From Mesotaenium endlicherianum (Eukaryota; Streptophyta; Zygnematophyceae; Zygnematales; Mesotaeniaceae): 64,000 bases of DNA. This document shows, piece after piece, positions 1 to 13,123 of this stretch. The translations under genes were made by a program, and so were the position numbers. The notes below the pieces were generated by a model that worked only from the letters and a program-made list of their open reading frames with translations, had not been told where the DNA came from and made no database searches. The stretch covers positions 123,819 to 187,818 of the forward strand of contig WELA01000598.1 in assembly GCA_009602735.1 (NCBI GenBank). Reading direction: 5' to 3'. Numbering within the stretch: position 1 is the stretch's first letter; the number at the start of each line of letters is the position of its first letter.

Positions 1-2015
1 GGGGGGGAGGGGGGAGTGCAACGGTTGTGTATAGATGCGAAGCGGACATTGGCATAGTCGGGCTTTGTCCGACGTCGTGAGGGCATAAAGTGTGTGAACA
101 AAAGAGGGAGAGCAACAAAGACAAGGAGAGAGAGAGATGGTGAGCGAGAGAGGGCAAAATAGTGAACAAATACAGCCAAAAAGAGGGAGAGAGAGAGAGA
201 GAGGGTGTGTAGGAGTAGGGAAAGGCAAGCACTCAGTGGGCATACCTGCACACATAAGTTTCACGCCAGCTGCCCCCTCACGGACAGGCTCAGCTGAGAT
301 AACCATATGCCACCCTCCCTCCAGCCGACATCCTGCATCACCGTATGGACAAGAGAGAGAGCAAATGAGAAACAAAGAGAGAGAGAACGTGAGCAGAAAG
401 GGAGTGAAGAAAGGAAGAGAAGAACAGAAAGCTAACGAGAGCGAGCAAGAGAGAGAGAAGGATGAGAGAGAGAGGGGAATAGGGGCACGAGACGGGCGAG
501 CAGACAGGAGGCATACCGGTGTAGGGAGGTGTTGACGCCAGCTGCCCCCTTCATATGGCCAATCTCAGTGCAGAGAAGCAACTGCCCCCCTTCCTCCAGC
601 CGACATTCTACATCACCACATTGACAAGAGAGATAGGGAGAGAGAGAAAGTTAGCAAGAGAGGGCCGTCGAGGGAGCAAAGTAGCAAAAAAGCGAGCTTG
701 AGAGGGAGAGGGGGAGGGTGAGAGAGAGAGAGAGAGAGGAGAATATGGATGGGGACAGGCAAGCACTCAGGGGTCATACCAGCACAGATAGGTGTTCACG
801 CCAGCTGCACCCTTCAAAATCTTTTTGCGCATGGACAACCTCAGCAAAGAGAACCATCTGCCACCCTCCCACCGGCAACATCCTGCATCACCTAATGGGA
901 AAAAGAGAGAGCAAGCAGGATAGTAGGAGAGGAAGAAAGTGATCGAGAGTGGGAGAGCAAAAGAGACCTAAACAGAGCAAGCGGGAGTAAGAGAGACACC
1001 CAAAGAGTGAGGGAGGGTTTATAGGGGCAGGGACGGGCACGAAATGTGGAGACACACCAGTGCAGGGAGGGGTTGACACCAGATGACCCCTCTGCGAGCT
1101 TTTCGCGCATGAACAGGCTTAGTGCAGAGATGCATCTGCCACACTCCCTCCAGCCAACAGCGCGCTTCTCTTTATGGACAGAGGTGAGGTGGCGAGAAAG
1201 ATAAGAAGAGAGAGAAAAAGTGGACAGTGGGAGAGAAAAGGAGCTAGCAGAGAGAGCGAGCGAGAGTGACAGACAGGAAGACAAAGAGAGGGAAATAGGG
1301 GCAGTGATGGGAGAGCAGTCATGAGACACACCGTTGCAAGGAGGTGTTGACGCCAGCTGCCCCCTTTGATAGGCTTTTTCGCATGACCAGTCTTTGCTCA
1401 GAGAACCATCTCCCCCCCTTCCTCTAACCGACATCCTGCGTCAACTTATGGACAAAAGAGAGAGCAAGAGAGATTGGAAGAGAGAAAGAGAGAGAGACAG
1501 TGAGCAAATGGGGGCAGAAGAGGGAGCAAAGTAGCAAACAAGCGAGGGAGAGAGGAGAGAGGGAAAGAGAGTGAGGGGAAAAGGGGTGGGGACAGGGAAG
1601 CACTCAGGAGGCATACCGGCGCAGATAGGTGTTCACGCCACCTCCACCCTTCAAATGCTTTTTGCGCATGGACAAGCTCAGGAAAGATAATCACCTGCCA
1701 CCCTAACTCCACCCAAATTCGTGCGTCACCTTATGGAGTATAAGCAAGGTGGATAGTAAGAGAGAGAAAGTGAACGAGAATGGAAGAGCAAAACAGAGTG
1801 CAAAACAGAGCGAGCAAGAGTAAGAGAGACACCCAAAGAGTGAAAGAGGGTAATTGGGGAAGGGACAGGCAAAAGCCGAGGAGACACACCAGTGCAAGGA
1901 GGTGCTGACACCAGCTGGCCCCTCTGCGAGCTTATTGCACATGGATAGGCTCAATGAAGAGAACCATCTGCCACCCTCCCTCCAGCGGACATACCCCATC
2001 ACCATATGCCTACAA
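1..2015. repeat. 276-bp satellite array, about seven units
   Basis: Tandem array with a period near 276 bp. A recognisable anchor, a CCACCCTCC-type block followed by CCGACAT and a CATCACC/ATGGACA-like stretch, recurs near 325, 600, 875, 1154, 1428, 1712 and 1985. A weaker anchor near 48 suggests a further diverged unit running to or past the left edge. Each unit has a purine-rich GAGAGA half and a half with CACTCAG, GCATACC and CCAGCTGCCCCC-like text. Units differ by small indels and substitutions. Open frames here are by-products of the purine/pyrimidine bias, so I call no gene. The array abuts the 3' side of the CMC transposon gene and could belong to that element. Confidence 0.85.
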
Positions 2016-2299
2016 GAGAATATGTGCTTAATTTTGCATGATTGCATAGTTGAAAACAGAGGACCACATGGCACCCATAGACCAGAAAGCGCTCCAGAAA
2101 AAGTGGTGCAAAACAGGAGGACATGAAAGGCGGGGAGGGCTACAGGTTGAGTGGGGGTAGGATGTAGAATACATACCTGCCTTAGGACGCGGATAGTTGA
2201 AGCTTGAGGCATCACAAAGAGGTTACACATAACAAGGCCTTTTAAGGCCCCACTATGTCCAGCATGCTGAGATCTCTAACGCAGTCACGTCTAGGTGCA

Positions 2300-5200
2300 C
2301 CTGGCTAAAAGTGGTTCAGCAGGAAGTGGTCATTTGTGTCCTCTTCATGAGTATGTTCTAGTTCCCCCTCTTTCAGACATTCACCCTCCTGGCAGTGGCT
2401 GTTATCTACACGGGTTTTGTGCTTGCACATCCTATGCACCCCGCACAATAGTGAGTCCCGCTCCCACTCTGTGTAAAGGTCTCTCCTGTTAAGCTTAGAT
2501 CTATCCAATACGTAAATAGGAATGGGATTCTCCCTCCAACAGTAGTGCTCCACCTGAATTGTGGAGATAACAACACTCATGGGTACAATTACCTCAGGAC
2601 CGCCATAGCTTAAGACAGGATGGAGCGTGTCAGGGTCAAACTTTGGGATGTTCCTCCTCCCAATCACTCGCTTGAATGATCTCACCTTCGCCCACACATA
2701 TGTAGACCCACTAGTGAGCTCGTGAGCAAACAACCCTGTGAGTGTGCCTATCCATACATCACCACCCTGCCGTGCCGTACCAATACCATGTAGACTACAG
2801 GCTACAGAAACATGGTCTCCAACCTTGAATGAACCATGCACATCTCCCTTCTGAGCTTGAGTGCACTCAAACGCCCAAGGGCGAACTCTATCCAATGGAA
2901 GCTTCATCCAAGGGCCCCTTGATGCAAAGAAGATGGTATTGTACAAGGTGTGTAAGGACTCCTTAGTCACTCCAAGATCATTCAAAGGTTTCCTACTCGC
3001 CAACTTCTTGCTGCCTGTCCACCTGGTAATAAGAAAGAAACAATGACAAGTCACGGGTCAGTATACAGGGTGCAGAACCACGCTGCAGGCACCACCCACT
3101 TACTCCAACTCTTTGCAAACACAAAGAAATAGCAAGAAATGAACAGTGGTACTGTGTATCATCCAAAATGAATGACAATTATAATGAGCAAGGTTGCTAA
3201 TGCACAGTACTTATGTGTATACGCAATAGTACAGCAAATGCAGAAGAGCATAGCACCTGGAAACTTAAGACAGCATGCAGCTAACAATGATATTGATAAC
3301 AAGCACCCAGAAGTATAATGTACACGAAGTATACTTCCTTGCTATGGCGCCGTAGGCCGTCTGATTCAACCTGTCCAGCTTGCACTGGTACAGCTCCTTC
3401 ACTTGTCCCTCGTCCTTAACCACCCACACAGTGGGTTCCAGGGGGGCTCCCTCAACAGCTGCCACCTTCTTCATGGTTTCACATCTTCTCACCATATCTA
3501 CTAAGTCATCATCCATGCCTAACGCTCTTGTGAGCGCATAATCTGTCCCAGTCAGTATGTCTATCACGTTTGCTCTACCCACAGATTTCCTCAACAACCA
3601 AGGAGTAACAGGTTTGCAGTGCTTATTATTAAGCGATTGCATGTCTTCCTTCACATATTTATGCCGCCCCTCAAACTCTTGTGTCCACAGATGCTTCAAA
3701 GGACCAAATATCCGCATGAAATATCCCAAATGCAGCAGAGCATGCAAGTTGTGGTTAGCAGCATATAGTTTCCCCAATCTACGCACTAGTGCATCGGGCT
3801 CTGGGGGCCAAGCTTGTACGAAGGACCGATGAAACTCAACAGCTAGCCGTTCTACCTCTTGTATATCATGCTCACTGGTATTAGATGCGAGTACTAATAA
3901 GACTATCTGATTAAGCAAAGTCCATAGTTGCAGTGCTTCAGCCCTATCTGTGAAGGCCTGCGTATCATACCTGTAGTTGACCCTCTGGTGCCCAACTCTC
4001 ATCGATGGATCACACCATGGGCGTAACAAAAGAGGCATCACGGAGAGGAGACTAAGGAACATCATCCCCGGGTAGTTGGCATAATGAGTCATGGGGTCCT
4101 TAAGTTTATCTCTACCAGCTGGAACGTTCATGTTCACAGCAGCAATATTAAAAGCTTCTACCTCGTGGGGGTTCCAGCTGCACTTTTCAAACGTGTAGTG
4201 ACATAGCTTCTTAATGAGGCCTAAGCATATAAGGTGAAATACATTAGGACCCATTTGTAGAAACCTATCAAAGTCTGGGAGAGCTTCAAGCGGGTTGGGT
4301 ATGCCATTGTGACCTTTTCCCTCCCAACCAGCCGCTAACGCTTCCCTGTCCTTGTCAATCAGCCCCTCTACTGCCCTATTAAAAGCTCTGGCACGCTCCT
4401 CGGTCCTCATCTCCCACCCTTGTGGTAACTCTGGTACAAGCAAGCCCTGCCTTCTAATATAGCAGCAAGGACAAGGGTAATTACTGTTGAGTCCTGTCAA
4501 ATGCAGACTCTTCATTCGCTGTGGTGAGTCCTGACTAAATGAAGGCTTCACCCTCACCAAACACTCTCCCTTCAAAGGAGCGAAATACATGTAAACTCCT
4601 CTGTGTAGACTTTCCAGATCACCTACAACTATATGCTGCATAACTTCATCTGATATGGCTTCATCATCTCCAAAGCCTATGACGCGTATGGTCTTTGTGT
4701 CACGTATGACATCACTATGAAGGTTCTGTATGCGATAGTAATATCCACAAACACTCTTCCTTTTCCTTCTGTACACTCCAAAGTCATCTGCAAAGATACT
4801 AATAGCCAAGTTTACTACAGGAAGGTTTCGAGGATTTTGGCCTTCCAGGACTTCCTCACGTGGAGCATCAAAGGCCCCAGCAGACAGACTGACAGGTAGT
4901 TGGAGTCCACTCTGTAGCTCCTAACTGCACCAGAACGTAAGAACCCCTTCAACGTTATACCCCTTGTCTAGGTGCGGACGTCTAGCTATTTTGTCAGTCA
5001 CGACATTGCAGACACCAATAACACAGCCTACGGCAACATCCCTGCACTCCTAAGTGAGGATGAGCTCACCATGATGTCTCTGGCCTTGAGCAGCTTTTGG
5101 GTATTGCATTATTTGCACCTGAAGGTAAGGGTCGGGCATCTTTCCACGGCTGTCTGACCACAGGATGCCTCGCAAAATAGCAACCTCCTTTGTAACACCC

Positions 5201-6970
5201 ATGCCTGCGCAATGACGGTGAACAAAGAGGGGGCCGCAAGATGTGCAAAAACAAGTAAATAAGAGAGTGAGAAAGTGTTGGCAGGGAGGAAAAGAAAGAG
5301 CTAAAGGGGGCTGGAGAAAGTGCAGTGGCTAGAGCCCAAAACAAAAGTGCTAAGAAATGAGAAATCATGTAAAAGACAGGCAAAACAACACACGCAGATG
5401 TGAATATGGCAAATGCAGCAGGGAGAAGAGCATGGGCGCATAAATAGACCAACACATTACAGTAGGAGAAAGCAAACAAAAGGGGCGGAAGGAGACAAGG
5501 AAGGAAGAAGCATAGTAACAATCTTAAAAACGAGTGCATGCGACACAACAAAAAGGAAAAAATAATAGCAGGCGGATTGAAAAACGTAACAGGCGACATA
5601 TGCCAAAAAAAGAGTTGGCCAACAGAGGAACAGGTACAAGTAGGCAGAGCCGACACAAGACAGATTGGAGAACCAACAAGGAGCATGAGAGAACGCTTTG
5701 AAGGAGGGAAAAAAAAAGGATCAAAGACATAAGACGTGAGGTGGCAGGGATTGATGAGGAGGAGCTCACCAGCAAGAAAAAGGAAGTCCCCCAGCTTAAC
5801 AGAGATGCTCTCTCCATTCACCATTATGACACAGTTGTAGTCCATAAAGAAGGGGTCTTGGGTGACAAACCGAGAATTGTATATCCCAGTCACTTTGCCC
5901 CCTACTTTGAGCTCTGCCTTCCAGTGCAAGTCCATGCAAAATGTTTCATTTTGCAGATTCACCTGTAAGCTATGTGGAATACTCCGAGCAAATAATTGAG
6001 CCTTACTCGCCGGGAGGTTTGTTGTTGTGACACCTAAGAGTTGTATGACACTCCGTAACTTTGTGTGAACATCAGGATGACAATTTTTCCGGTGTTCATA
6101 GTCATACAAGCCACTATGAAATTTGATATTATGCCTAAACCACTTAGAGGTCTTGGTCCCATTGCCATGTAGCTCCTCTAAGGCATACTCACACAAGGTG
6201 GTAAGGTTCCCAAACATTCCAAACGAAGTGGAATCAGCACATAGGAGAAAAGACTTAATCTCTTTTGATGTCCACTGCTTTACAGAAGGTGCATGATCCC
6301 CATCAAACCCATTACCTTCAACTCCATGACCCGCACTATTAGGCACACCCTGTGCATTGAGTGCCAGTGCCGCATCTGTACCACGTACTCCAACCACTTC
6401 TACAATAAGAGGTTGTGAAAGAATTTGTCTCTCGTCCGTGTGCTCCTCACTGGCAACTACAACAGTTGCAGGTAATCGTGGGCTACCTGCAGGTGTCTGC
6501 GTGGGAGGAGATACATGATCCATGTCGTCACCCAAATCATCGCCTACATCAAACAGTTTGAAAAGTCAGAGATGAGTACATTTGCTGGTGAGTACCCCAT
6601 GTTTTGTATTGACAGTTTAGCTATCAATCGCAACTCTCGGCATTCAATCACCTTGTAGCATGTTTTGTGACCACTTCATGGGCACAATGGAGTGCATGCA
6701 ATTAGATACGGGGCCTGTAAGGAACTCAGAGGTGGCAATACAGTACCTGCAGTGGGATCATCGAAGTCCATTGCCTGACGTACACGGTCACGGCCTGTTA
6801 CCTCTCCTTCTTGCAGGGCCGTTGTCGTCCGCAACAGACTCTCATTTTGTGGTGAAGTAAAAGAGGGCCTTGCCCACACAGGTTTGCACTGATGCCTGTA
6901 CAGAGTTCTGTGTACATACATATTTTCACAGTGAACACACTTAAACCTCTGAGGAGGAACCATTGTTTAG
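2300..6970 (-). mobile_element. CMC/EnSpm-like DNA transposon, termini not located
   Basis: Span of a DNA transposon defined by its transposase gene, read right to left. It combines an N-terminal zinc finger, a tract with FADDFGVYRR, a CxxC pair and an HxxxHLGYFMRIFGPLKHLW block. That block resembles the conserved RFGPL/FExKH region of CMC (CACTA/Mirage/Chapaev) transposases. I found no convincing pair of CACTA-type terminal repeats. The left end may lie within or beyond the 276-bp satellite and the right end somewhere in 6,970-7,500. Limits given are therefore those of the gene, not of the element. Confidence 0.7.
2305..6963 (-). CDS. CMC/EnSpm-like transposase, five exons, probable frameshift
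   Basis: Proposed exons on the minus strand: 6963-6747, 6543-5770, 5204-5070, 4924-3335 and 3022-2305, joined at GT/AG sites whose phases agree. Together they encode about 1,140 residues. The first exon starts at ATG and has a CxxC...HxxxC finger (FKCVHCENMY then YRHQC), probably DNA binding. Exon 3 reads KEVAILRGILWSDSRGKM. Exon 4 holds the catalytic-type core with FADDFGVYRR, a CPCC knuckle and the RIFGPLKHLW/FEGRHKY block. The last exon is a C-terminal domain ending in an acidic tail. Within exon 4 the frame read from 4924 (RVDSNYLSVCLLGPL...) and the frame read into FADDF meet near 4820 with a one-base discrepancy, so this copy is probably inactive unless it is a sequencing error. Family assignment is from pattern memory. 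Confidence 0.65.
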
Positions 6971-9296
6971 AATAATATAAATCATGGGTACGAATGAATA
7001 GGTACAGATATAGCTACTTCTATTATTAACGCATGATTTATAGAGCGAAGCACTAATGAACGCCTCAGTAATATGGTTCTAGGTAGGTTTGAGACGCCAC
7101 TAGAATGTAGTATTGTTTCACCCGGGTTAATTGTGAAGGACGTTTAATTTGAAGGCAGGGGCAATTTGTGCTTTGTGCTTTCGATCATGTAGAGCTATAT
7201 GTGCACTTGAAGAAGCCCTACGGTAATAGGTGGTACACAACTACCTGATAATTGCGTGGACCTAAGTAAGATCCACACGACGATGCGCTAGCGGTCCTGC
7301 GAATGACCTGCGACGTCATTTTGGCAGTCGTAGGGCATACTCAAGATACTCGCAGCCCATTTGGTTCAATAAAAGGGCGTGGAGGCTGAATTTCCTTCCT
7401 TCGAGGTGGAGGGCAAAGTAACTGCCCGGTTTCGGCGCTAAGGTGGGCATATTCTCACGGTTGGGTTAGAAGTAGTGGGATTTTCGGCGGTCTGCTTGAC
7501 CGAAATGTGTCATTTTGCCCGGCACGACCTTTCGAGAGCTGGGAATTACGCGCGCTGACCAATTTTGCCCCTTGCCCATTCTCAGGGTGTGGAGCGTCGA
7601 CAATCCGGTGCATATATGTCAGGAAGCTTCTCGATCGTCATGCATTTGCAGTAAGATTGATCGATGTGTCATCGATTGAGCCGAATAATTTTTCGAAGGG
7701 TCAAACGCTTCGATCGGCAGGTGTGGTTGGGAGCAGCTTGGAAGTTTGGCGCAGAGCGAGGTAAGACATGTCATAGTAACAGTACAAGCGGAGCTCAATC
7801 CTTGATGCCCAAGGCAGACTTCGCGATGTGAGTTTAGCGCTTTTAGACCGCTAGGCTCCCAGTACCGTTGAAGTTATGCTTAAATTAGCGAGAACCGGCA
7901 ACTTCATCGCGACAGCTAGACGGTTGAACTATGATTTGAGCGTGAAGACTTTGACAAATTTTGCAACATTAAAATCGCCAAGGTATTTTCAAATTCATTC
8001 CAATCATTTATCGCGAACATTCGGAAATATAAAGTTGGTCCAAGGGATGGAATTATAATCAGATGGAATGATGTGAAGTTTCGGCCTCTGTCGGTTGGGG
8101 TCGATCCGGGCTTATCTCTTTGTTCACATGGTAAAATATGGAGTTGACAGTACATCTGGTCTACAGCTTTGTCAGCCTTTGCATATGTTAGGCCTTGATT
8201 GATAGCAGGCACACTGAGCATGCAAGGACTTGTGTCTTGTGTATATACAAGATTTGAGACCATTTTGGGGAATTGGAAGGAAACGACTTCTTTCAAAATT
8301 GTATTCTTAGTGCATCATAGGTGTCGCCAGCCCCTTTTTACATGCCATCTATGGACCTAGAAGAAGAACTGTGGTGATCATTGGAGTAATGGGCAGTTGT
8401 GAGGGAGCGATAGCTACAGCTAGGGAAAAAACAAGGAAGAAAGATGGACCTGAACGAGTCTCCTCCTCTATAGCTGATATTGTCCCACCACCTGCCCCTG
8501 CTCCTTTCTCCCCTTCAGCTTTTGCCCTTGCCCCTTTGCCCTCCCCCCTCCTTCTGTCACCCTCTCCTCAGTTCCCTCCGCCTCGACCCATCTCCTTACT
8601 TCCAAAAGTGAAAAGCAGACTTGTGTTTAGAGTTCTCATGACAATTTCTACTGCACGTGCAAACTGCAGACTACAGATGCTGCCACGTACTTCCGGTAGA
8701 GCAAACAAAAGTCAATGGATGTCCTTGGGAGCATCATCTGAGGCTGTCAGCGCCCCCCCCTTGAGAATGTGCAGGCTATCCCCACGCCAAAGCGTCCTCA
8801 ATCCTGGTCTACAAACCCCTCTTCAGGACCATTTTGCCATACATATAGCCTTTTGTTCACGTACTTCATACAGTTCTTTGTCGCTTCACAGACACATGTG
8901 CTATCACTTAGAGGAACTTTTCAACATTGCCTGTAGGGAATCAGTGCATCCCTAGGGTTTTACCATGTGACCCCTCATTGTCGGATTCTTGCGTATTGCA
9001 GATGTATGTGAAAGCGAGGAAGGAAAGCACTTGTGGAGCTCTGTGGGGGGGTTCTTCCTTGATATTGGATGCACGTGTCAGTCAGCCATCGGTCCTCATG
9101 GGAGAACAGCACAGCAGTCTTAGCAGTGGAGTTCTCGCTCCTCCTCCAAGACACCTGGTACTGCTATTTTCCTCACTGGCAATCGCGTGTGAGCCTCACT
9201 TGCAGCAGCGGAGGGACTTTGCATTTTGAATACTCGATACCGGATTCATTTTCTTGACACTTGAAATGCTTGTGTGACATGCTGTTCTACTGAGAA
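6971..9296. other. Stretch without a supported gene
   Basis: No family-level match and no exon-like chain. The longest frame (8371-8955, plus) is rich in Pro and Ser because of a CCTCC-rich stretch near 8,480-8,600, and I do not accept it as a gene. The part around 7,240-7,900 has mixed composition and could hold the outer end of the CMC element or ancient transposon debris. Confidence 0.5.
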
Positions 9297-11215
9297 TTGA
9301 CGACGTGAAAGGGTGCTGGTGGGGGGCTTTTGACGCGGTTGGGTGCAGGCGGGGAGGGAAAACCCTCGGGGAAGGGGTGTGTGAGGGCCAGAAGGTCAGC
9401 TCCTGCTAGGGCCCAGCATCACGAGCAGTAGTAGGATGCGCGCTCCTCTTCTCTTTTGTCGCTGGGAGGTGAGTAGCTTCCGCAACCGTCCCAAATCCAC
9501 ACAGAGTCCTGCCCTAGACCCCAACTCGGAACTTACAGTGGCGCCTGCTTGGGGGCGCGTCCCTCCCCAGGTGAAGGGGGCTTTCCTGGTTGGCATCGGG
9601 TTCGGCGCTTTTCTTTGCAAGGCACTTCACAGTCTGTCGGGGGGTCTTTGTAACACCTCCACCTCTTCCCCCTCTTAACTGCAAGGGGACGGCGTGGTGC
9701 CAGCTGGCAGCACCTGAGACGTCGCCCGGGGATTTGGCCCACCCTCACCACGAGGGCCCCGGTGGGGGCCTTAGAGGAGCACTGCGAGCGTGACTTATGA
9801 CGGCTTTGGTGCTCTCAGGGCGAAATGAGGAGCAGGGGGGAGAATGTATGGGTGCGGGTGTGCGTGCTCGTCTACGAGCACCTGCAGATGGATCTGCGCT
9901 TCTACAGGCAGGTGTGAAGGGATGGGGGTTGGCGTTCCAACTTCCAGCTGCAGCTGGAGATAGGCTCTCAAGGGCAAGCTGCTCTGCTGTGGGGGGACGA
10001 CAGCTCACAAGCCTTGTGCGCCGGGACAACGGGCGATGGTGCTGACATAGGGTGGAGGGGAAGCACCTGCAAGGTTCCTCTTTGTTATGAATGGTGGCTG
10101 TCTTTGAGTACGCCGATGATGCTGCGTGGGTCGGGCAACGGGTGAGACAGCTTCTCCCTCGACGTGCACGCTTGGGTGTTGCCTTTTCGCAGTTGGTGCA
10201 GTAGTCTGTAGATGGACCCAAGGGGGAAGAGCTTCCACGCAGGGAGTGCGATCGCGGGGCCACATCAAGTCCTAAACCGTGACCCCGCCTGCTGGTCCTG
10301 GTGTGCTGGCACCTGCCTTGCGCGTCCCCCTGCCACCCACTCACTCGGTCATCTCGGGTGCACAGCTGGTCCGGCATTTCCCACCGTGCTGCGCTTTGCG
10401 CGCAACCTGACATCACGTGCGGTCGCATGCTCACTCGTGCTCATTGAGACACAAGCATTAGGCAGAGGTGGTGTGAACAGGGCCCTGGCTTGCTTGCCAT
10501 TGCCCTGGCTGGTGGGGTTGCCAGATGCACATGATCAATTCCCCCCCGCCCCTCCTCTGCGCTACCTCTCCAGTCCCTCCCTTTGATAAATCATGTCTGC
10601 CCTCTCCATATTTTTGCCTTTGTCCTACATGCTCTGGAGTCTGCTACCATGTGAGTATTGAGTGCCTTCATGTGAAAGGATACCGCCTTGTCTTTTATCC
10701 TTGGGGGAATGCTGCTGGCTAATGAATAAGTTCCCATTTTGCAGCAGTGCCAGGTGTCGGGCAGAAGCCCGACTTTCATCTCCATGTGCTCCAGGCCCCC
10801 CGTTGACCAGCCCGTTCTGTACGCTTCTGCGCCTGCGAGGAACCAACACGATGCTTTCTGTTCGTGCTGCTTTCCCCCTCACACACACCTGCCCCCTCTA
10901 TTTCCCAACTTCCTCAGCACTCTCATTGCCGCTGTGGTGGTGCCAGCTGGCGGTCACGTGCAGCTGACGAGAGCATGGTGGTTCCGTCCATGTTGCCATT
11001 GCCGCGTCACGCCCACCTGCAGATGGCGACAGCTGCTGTCCTGATGACAGAGTGTGGGGGCAAAGCACAGTGTGAGCAATGATTGGCTCAACGTCCAGAC
11101 ACCTGGCGCCGCTGTGAGCTGGATCTCTGCTAGCTGTGGGAAATGGGGAAATGCTCTTGACACCTGTCACCACGGAAGGCCTCGTCCACAGCCACAAGGC
11201 GCTCGCGTGTGCTTG
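9297..11215 (+). repeat. Dispersed GC-rich repeat, copy A
   Basis: About 1.9 kb that matches, in inverted orientation, positions 32,525-34,285. Shared blocks include GAAAGGGTGCTGGTGGGGG near 9,310, GGGGGCGCGTCCCTCCCC near 9,553, CCAACTTCCAGCTGCAGCTG near 9,940, ACGTCCAGACACCTGGCG near 11,090 and GGCCTCGTCCACAGC near 11,180. The copies differ at many bases and by small indels, so duplication is not recent. No terminal repeats, poly-A tail or transposase is visible, so I cannot class it. Two copies of the palindrome GCCAGCTGGC lie inside (9699 and 10942). The minus strand carries a frame of about 110 residues partly shared with copy B. Confidence 0.75.
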
Positions 11216-12864
11216 CGTTGGTGTCTTTTTGTCTTCATTACAAAGTTTGATTGGCTCATTTTTGCTCTGACTAATTTGGCCAGCGCTACTGCTGCTGCTA
11301 TGCTATTCTGTGCCGCTGTGCACTCTGGTCTATATGCTCGTGTGCTTCATGTGGGGCTGCGGGGTTGCGTGAAACCATGGATGTGAGGAGGGGCAGTCTG
11401 TCGAAGCTCGTCCTCCGTCACTGCTCTCTTGTAGACTGCGGCTTTCTCTCAGCAGCAGGCGCCACAGAAGATGAGGATGTGAGTTGTTTCTCTCCACTCT
11501 TCCTGTGACCTCTTGCCCCCTTACCCCCATATCCCCTCTACCCATAACCCAGAAAATGTATTTGGCAGCTTTTCAGCCCTAGTTTGCCCTAGGACCTAGG
11601 TTACTGGATCTCTTGCACATCATTGCCTGAGTCAGCCCACAAGCTCACTTTTTCTCCAATGTTGCATCCTCCTCCTCCTCCTCCTCGCCCACTTCCTCCT
11701 CTTTTACTTCTGCTTCGTCCTGTTTTTCCTCCTCTTTTCGTTTCCCTGCTCTCCGCATTTCAACTTGATGTTTTACTCCACCGTTCAGCCTACGCCTCCT
11801 CCTCCACCACCCCCTCCTTCTGGGGCCAGCCCGTCCCTCAATGAGCATGCTTTTGTTTGTTGCTCCCTCAGCAAACTGCATGTGGATGGATGATGAATCA
11901 CAGAAGTAGCCTGTGCTTGCAGGTCGGGTGTGCGTGCGCGAGTCGGCGGCTCCCTCCTACTCCTTCTCCTTCTCTAGGCCCTGGCCCTGCTTGCCTGCAT
12001 CTGCGGCTCCCGCCTTGCCTTGCCTTCTTCCAGCCACACACTCGGTCAACATTGAGGCCGCTGACATGGCACATTCTGGAGTGTTTGCCATCTCACCCCT
12101 CCCTGAAGTCGCACGCGTGGAAGATAATACGTTATGTCTTCTACTTCTATTGCTCTGTTGGGTCTTTTGTGCTCGCTGCTGCTTGATCAATGGATGCACT
12201 CTTTTCTTGCAGTTGGGCCAGCTGGCACACCCAATCGGAGCTCAAAACTCCATGGAGTCTGCTGCTCCAGGTACAAAATTCTGTCTGGAAACCCAAAACC
12301 TGTAGACTTAACTTTACAGAGATGTTTGCCTTAATCGGTTCTCTGCTGATCACCCTGGGTCCGAACGAGACGCGTTCAGCACCCGCAGGTCCTTAACAGA
12401 CACCCTTGTTCTCTGCAGTGGTGCGATGGTGCCAGCTGGCAGGCTCGCGGATGACCTCATTGTGCCTAGTTTATGGGCGCGTGACGACCTGTGTTGTGTG
12501 ATGACGTATACACACACACGCATGCACATCTTTCTCTTTCTGGGCCTATCAATTCTTTTCTCCCTTCCACACACACGGTGGGTCAAATGCGCCCAATGGC
12601 CAGAGACGTTGCCACGTGGCACCCTCCTTTATAACCCCTACTGAGTTCCATGTCTTCAAATTTGGGTCTGCATGCAGTCCTTGGGGCGCACCCTCGGGTA
12701 TCGACTCTGTTTGCATCGCGCAGAGGAGCGAGCGAGAGGGCTCTGAAAAACCCTGTCCCCTTGTGTGACGGCTTCCGTCATTGGATGTCCACCTACCTGC
12801 CCCCCCCTCTCCCCTTGTGGCCTCTCTGCCTGCTATGGTCTTCGCACACGTCTGCGGTTCCTTG
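11216..12864. other. Non-coding GC-rich stretch with pyrimidine tract
   Basis: No gene can be supported. A CCT-repeat pyrimidine tract lies at about 11,668-11,735. Further copies of GCCAGCTGGC occur at 12217 and 12431. The style resembles the dispersed repeat to its left, but I see no match in copy B beyond about 11,215. The hAT element is inserted at its right edge. Confidence 0.5.
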
Positions 12865-12872
12865 CTTTCATG
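12865..12872. repeat. hAT target-site duplication, left (CTTTCATG)
   Basis: Eight bases immediately outside the left terminal inverted repeat, identical to 20523-20530. Confidence 0.95.
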
Positions 12873-12890
12873 CAGGGTTACGCCGTTCGC
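12873..12890 (+). repeat. hAT terminal inverted repeat, left
   Basis: CAGGGTTACGCCGTTCGC, beginning with the CAGGG-type start common in hAT elements. Its exact complement closes the element at 20505-20522. Confidence 0.95.
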
Positions 12891-13123
12891 TTGTTCGCTT
12901 AGTTCGCCAAGTGCGCAAGTTCGCTTAGTACGGTGTTCAAGAAAAGGCTTAGTTCGCCTAGTGCGCCAAGTCACGACGGCGTCGACGTCATGTAGCTCCG
13001 ACGTCGACGTCCCATGTCAGTGGCACATGTAAAAGTACTACGTCGTGTTTGACGGTTTTTCCCGTTGAGAATGGTTAGGTTTTTTTTTCAATACGCTATC
13101 GGAAGTCTTCGTTGCCCGCTGTG

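Noticed and set aside
892-2230. Minus-strand Ser/Leu-rich frames in the satellite
   Set aside because: Produced by GAGA/TCTC-rich satellite units; composition changes with each unit and no family matches.
5066-5770. Continuation of the CMC transposase frame through 5769-5205
   Set aside because: Hydrophobic, low-complexity translation with good GT and AG sites at either end; better read as an intron.
2250-7474. CACTA at 2250 and TAGTG at 7470 as possible transposon termini
   Set aside because: The bases that follow do not form an inverted repeat, so the pair is likely chance.
8371-8955. 194-residue plus-strand frame
   Set aside because: Pro/Ser bias from a CCTCC tract, no domain, no consistent codon bias and no splice partners.
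9436-12974. Numerous overlapping frames of 60-230 residues in GC-rich sequence
   Set aside because: Frames are open on both strands as expected from high GC content, with no recognised domain; treated as repeat sequence.
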